The notes beneath the pieces are model-generated. The model did not search any database and was not told where the DNA came from. It saw only the letters and a list, made by a program, of their open reading frames with translations. Made by a program: the position numbers and the translations under genes. Positions 5,527-7,472 of a DNA stretch of 7,472 bases are shown piece by piece (the first letter of the stretch is position 1; every line of letters starts with the position of its first letter). Source of the DNA: Anaerolineae bacterium CG2_30_58_95 (GTDB lineage: Bacteria > Chloroflexota > Anaerolineae > Anaerolineales > Villigracilaceae); the NCBI GenBank assembly GCA_001872165.1, contig MNXK01000231.1:1-7472 (forward strand), in the 5' to 3' direction.

Positions 5527-5540
5527 AAGAAACCTGTCAA
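5512..5540 (-). promoter_or_regulatory. Consensus sigma70 promoter of the tyrosine recombinase
   Basis: On the minus strand TTGACA (5535-5540) is separated by exactly 17 nt from TATAAT (5512-5517). Both hexamers match the consensus in all positions. Transcription should start near 5505, leaving about 13 nt of leader before the ATG at 5492, with a weak GGA as ribosome site. Such a perfect promoter is unusual for a recombinase gene unless it is repressed. Confidence 0.85.
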
Positions 5541-5588
5541 GGGGATGGTTGTTATTGCCCGATTCCCGCTTCCCCTCTTGCCGGTTAC

Positions 5589-5683
5589 CAGTTATCAGTT
5601 GTCAGTAATCAGTGGTTGATGCACCACGCGGCGAACCGAAAGAATGAGTTTACTGATCACTGATGACTGATCACTGATCACTG
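5589..5683. repeat. Second heptad family (CAGTNNT / ACTGATC) as an inverted pair
   Basis: Four heptads CAGTTAT, CAGTTGT, CAGTAAT and CAGTGGT occupy 5589-5616. After 35 nt, ACTGATC, ACTGATG, ACTGATC, ACTGATC plus a partial ACTG occupy 5652-5683 in the opposite orientation. The two arms can fold on each other over about 28 nt with mismatches. The unit length (7 bp) and the paired opposite orientation match the GATGAAR family at 326-394, although the sequences are unrelated. The surrounding stretch 5541-5733 contains no gene that I can support; a C-rich run lies at 5685-5701. Confidence 0.85.
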
Positions 5684-5733
5684 CTCTCCCCCTCCCCCAC
5701 CCTGCCGGAGCGTGTCCACTTTCATATGATTTT

Positions 5734-5784
5734 GTAGCGCAATATTCATATCGCCATTTGGTTGCGGAATGAATTCCGCGTTAC
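5734..5784. repeat. Two-hairpin repeat upstream of hicA (GTAGCGC...GCGTTAC)
   Basis: GTAGCGC (5734-5740) and GCGTTAC (5778-5784) are inverted copies with one mismatch. Between them lie an imperfect hairpin (5737-5754) and the perfect palindrome GCGGAATGAATTCCGC (5764-5779, 7-bp arms and a 2-nt centre). The plan, outer arms enclosing two hairpins, is that of the element at 2693-2745, with a different and less perfect sequence. The palindrome covers the -35 position of the promoter ahead of hicA, so it could instead be an operator for HicB or another regulator. Confidence 0.5.
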
Positions 5785-5795
5785 GGATAACGGTG

Positions 5796-5801
5796 TATAA
5801 T
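5796..5801 (+). promoter_or_regulatory. -10 box of the hicA-hicB-STAND operon (leaderless)
   Basis: A perfect TATAAT ends 6 nt before the hicA ATG at 5808. A start 7 nt past the -10 would coincide with the A of the ATG, giving a leaderless message, which agrees with the absence of a Shine-Dalgarno. The 17-nt-spaced -35 position (5773-5778) is poor and lies within a palindrome. Confidence 0.55.
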
Positions 5802-5807
5802 TTTCAC

Positions 5808-5933
5808 ATGACAAAACGGCAGCGAATTTTAGCAAAAATACTCGCTGGTTCGAAAAACATAGCGTTCAACGATTTCACTTTGCTGGCGGAGAGTTTTGGT
5901 TTCCGTTTATCCCGAGTCAGCGGCAGCCATTAG
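5808..5933 (+). pseudogene. hicA: HicA toxin, truncated after its Gly-Ser-His motif
   Basis: The 41-codon frame reads MTKRQRILAKIL at its start, then NIAFNDFTLLAESFGF and SRVSGSH, and stops at TAG. This is the N-terminal half of a HicA (YcfA-like) mRNA interferase: helix, strand, and the GSH motif carrying the catalytic histidine. Relatives continue after GSH with a hydrophobic strand, an H-P turn and a C-terminal helix, for about 60-90 residues in all. Here all of that is missing, and the hicB ATG comes 9 nt after the stop. No remnant of the C-terminal half is visible in any frame in between, so an internal deletion of roughly 100 nt or more is more likely than a simple point mutation. The residual peptide keeps the catalytic His as its last residue but lacks the rest of the fold, so it should not be toxic. 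Alternative: a minimal peptide kept for another role. Confidence 0.8.
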
Positions 5934-5941
5934 AAGTGAAC

Positions 5942-6172
5942 ATGAAAGACTATCACATCAATATTTTCTTCAGCGAAGAAGATGACGGCTACATCGCCGA
6001 CATTCCTGACTTGCAGCATTGCTCTGCATTCGGAAAGACGCCCGAAGAAGCGCTAATTCAGGGTTTATTGGCCAAGCGCGCCTGGCTGGAAGCGGCACGC
6101 GCCGAGGGAAAGGATATCCCTGCGCCGCGCTATCGCCCGGCCATCTACCAATTGGCCGCCGCAACCGCCTGA
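5942..6172 (+). CDS. hicB: HicB-type antitoxin (single-domain)
   Basis: From the ATG at 5942 the product is 76 residues. The opening IFFSEEDDGYIADIPDLQHCSAFG, followed by TPEEALIQGLLAKRAWLEAAR, is the classic HicB partial RNase H-like domain: a strand, a 'DGYIADIPDL' turn, then the long helix. A short Pro-rich tail (IPAPRYRPAIY) follows. There is no C-terminal helix-turn-helix or ribbon-helix-helix domain, so it may not bind DNA by itself. A GTG two codons earlier (5936) is possible, but ATG is preferred. The ribosome site is weak, so translation may be coupled to the truncated hicA frame, which ends 8 nt upstream. HicB normally neutralises HicA by covering its active site; with the local toxin broken it is an orphan antitoxin unless it acts on a distant HicA. 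The STAND gene starts 22 nt downstream. Confidence 0.9.
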   Translation: MKDYHINIFFSEEDDGYIADIPDLQHCSAFGKTPEEALIQGLLAKRAWLEAARAEGKDIPAPRYRPAIYQLAAATA

Positions 6173-6194
6173 CCGCAAACTGGGGAGAAAGCGT

Positions 6195-7472
6195 ATGCCG
6201 TCTGATTTGCCGAAGAACGCCATCAAATTCCTTGTCGCCCTGCTCAAACACCAGGCGGAACAGTGGCTGGGTGAAGAAGCCATCGGTATTGCTGGAGAAA
6301 CGCTGGTCGAAATCGGCGGCGACGAACTCCAGCAAAGACTTGACACCTGGCTTACCAAAGAAGAGACCCATGTCCAACTCCTGCAGGCCGCGCAACGCGC
6401 CGGGCAATATTTCAACCAACATTGCCCTGACGATGAACTGAAGCAAGCCTTTTCCCTGCATTTTGGTAATTTACCTTCCGTGCAGGAAGCGCTTTCGGAG
6501 TTTCCTCGAGTAATGGATACCGAGATGGTGAGGCGCGCCCTGCTGAAAGCCTTGCAACGCGACATCCCATCGCTAACACCTTTCCAGTGCGAAAAGGGAG
6601 CGCGCCTTTACACTGAGGCCTTGTTGCGATCGGTCGGCCTTCTCAAAGATTTTACCCTCCCCGTTCTCCTGCAAACTCTCTTTGACCTTCGCCACGAATT
6701 GAGCGAGGGGCAGACTGAAATCCGCCAGAAGCTGGATCACATTCTGGAAGCCCTCCAGCAAAAAATCCTGCCCCCACCTGCCTCCCTCATACTGCCCGGC
6801 GACCTGCCGCCCGGCTCATACCTGCCCTTTCCGCGCAATGCCTTCTTCACCGGCCGCGTGGAAGATTTGGAAAAACTGGAAAGCGCCCTGCTCTCCCCTC
6901 CCCTTCCAGAAGGCGCGCAGGAGTGCTTAGCGAAGGGGCCGGGGCCTGCCCTGAGAGAAGGCGAAGTGGTGAGGTCCGTGGTCATCAACCAGGCCATCAC
7001 CGGCATGGGCGGAATCGGCAAAACGCAACTGGCGGTGGAGTTTGCCTACCAGTACAGTTATCTCTTTCGCGGCGTGCATTGGCTTGACCTGCGCGCCCCG
7101 GAGGCGCTCGAGACGCAGATTGCCCTGTGCGGCGAAAAGATGGGGCTAACCAACTGGCCAGAGAAACAACCTGACCAGGTAGCCGCCACACTTCGCGCTT
7201 GGCAGAGCGACGGCCCGCGCCTGCTCATCTTGGATAACTTCGAAGATATCGAATTTGCCAACGCAGTGCTGGCGCGCCTGAGTCACTCCGGTTTGCACCT
7301 TTTGATCACCTCCCGCCGCTCGGATTGGTCCTCCGCGCTTGGGTTGAGACGCCTCCCGCTGGATGAATTCACCCCACAGGAAAGCCGCGACTTCCTCCGC
7401 AAATACCTCCCGGAGGCGCGCGAGGCAGACGAAGACCTGGACGTTCTGGCAAAGTACCTGGGTCACCTCCCG
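6195..7472 (+). CDS. STAND / NB-ARC ATPase with unrecognised N-terminal domain (runs off right edge)
   Basis: The frame is open for 426 codons to the window end. The ATG at 6195 has GGGGAG 7 nt upstream. Residues 1-205 are mostly helical, with no motif I can assign, and end in an amphipathic segment (about 162-190, ELSEGQTEIRQKLDHILEAL) that could be a coiled coil. A Pro-rich linker leads to FFTGRVEDLEKL (217-228), the usual entry to an NB-ARC domain. Walker A is GMGGIGKT (270-277, Lys276), Walker B is LLILDNFED (343-351), the sensor segment is LLITSRR (369-375), and the sequence breaks off in GHLP (423-426), the start of the GLPL motif. The missing C-terminal part would usually hold a winged helix and TPR- or WD-type sensor repeats. 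Such proteins are signal-triggered oligomerising switches, several of them in phage defence. An unusual low-complexity insertion sits at about 234-261, just before Walker A. It is probably co-transcribed with hicB, 22 nt upstream. Confidence 0.88.
   Translation, partial: MPSDLPKNAIKFLVALLKHQAEQWLGEEAIGIAGETLVEIGGDELQQRLDTWLTKEETHVQLLQAAQRAGQYFNQHCPDDELKQAFSLHFGNLPSVQEALSEFPRVMDTEMVRRALLKALQRDIPSLTPFQCEKGARLYTEALLRSVGLLKDFTLPVLLQTLFDLRHELSEGQTEIRQKLDHILEALQQKILPPPASLILPGDLPPGSYLPFPRNAFFTGRVEDLEKLESALLSPPLPEGAQECLAKGPGPALREGEVVRSVVINQAITGMGGIGKTQLAVEFAYQYSYLFRGVHWLDLRAPEALETQIALCGEKMGLTNWPEKQPDQVAATLRAWQSDGPRLLILDNFEDIEFANAVLARLSHSGLHLLITSRRSDWSSALGLRRLPLDEFTPQESRDFLRKYLPEAREADEDLDVLAKYLGHLP
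6894..6977 (+). repeat. Repeat-like insertion in frame within the STAND gene
   Basis: Codons about 234-261, between the LEKLESALL helix and the strand leading into Walker A, encode a Pro/Gly/Ala/Glu-rich segment. Related NB-ARC proteins normally have only a few residues there. The DNA is unlike its surroundings: it starts in a C/T-rich run (TCCCCTCCCC) and ends in a G-rich run (GAAGGGGCCGGGG, then GTGGTGAGG). This resembles the dispersed CTCCCC...GGGGTGAGG repeats common in such genomes, from memory. The frame is preserved. Confidence 0.4.

Noticed and set aside
6065..6565. Minus-strand frames opposite hicB and the STAND gene
   Set aside because: They are complements of well-supported plus-strand genes with ribosome sites and family motifs.

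Overview
The window is a stretch of bacterial chromosome of moderately high GC. Its intergenic DNA is crowded with short repeats: 7-bp tandem arrays, a hairpin element beginning TGTAGGGGC, and an AACGCGAA-type inverted repeat. From memory, this repeat style together with a four-helix-bundle (S23/IVP) gene, an NB-ARC STAND protein and HicAB fits Chloroflexota, most likely an Anaerolineae-like organism. That is an inference from style, not from a marker gene.

Left part (1-2961, minus strand) is a drug-efflux-type operon. A consensus -35 (2956-2961) and a weaker -10 (2932-2937) precede an excellent Shine-Dalgarno and a 25-codon leader ORF (2814-2891). An intrinsic terminator (2758-2788) follows, then a 53-bp cloverleaf repeat (2693-2745), then a full ABC exporter half-transporter (844-2679). 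This protein has Asp in place of the catalytic Glu after Walker B, the signature of the degenerate half of a heterodimeric exporter. The expected partner half-transporter begins at 289 and runs off the left edge. Between the two halves lies a small four-helix-bundle gene (399-767), bordered on both sides by 7-bp GATGAAR/YTTCATC repeats. Promoter, leader peptide, terminator and exporter in this order look like a ribosome-mediated attenuator, the logic known for bmrB-bmrCD of Bacillus subtilis.

Middle (2996-5540): a nested inverted-repeat element (2998-3160) separates the ABC operon from a complete MATE-family efflux transporter (3189-4571, minus). Behind it is a complete tyrosine recombinase (4608-5492, minus) driven by a textbook TTGACA-17-TATAAT promoter. 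No phage or transposon partners are visible beside it.

Right part (5541-7472): a second family of 7-bp repeats (CAGTNNT/ACTGATC) forms a large imperfect inverted repeat at 5589-5683. A palindrome-bearing promoter follows, then a plus-strand accessory operon: a HicA toxin gene cut short after its Gly-Ser-His motif (5808-5933), an intact HicB antitoxin (5942-6172), and the first 426 codons of a STAND/NB-ARC ATPase (6195 to the right edge). Its roughly 200-residue helical N-terminal region is not one I recognise. The window is therefore two efflux systems beside an accessory or defence-like region, with repeat elements placed at almost every gene boundary.
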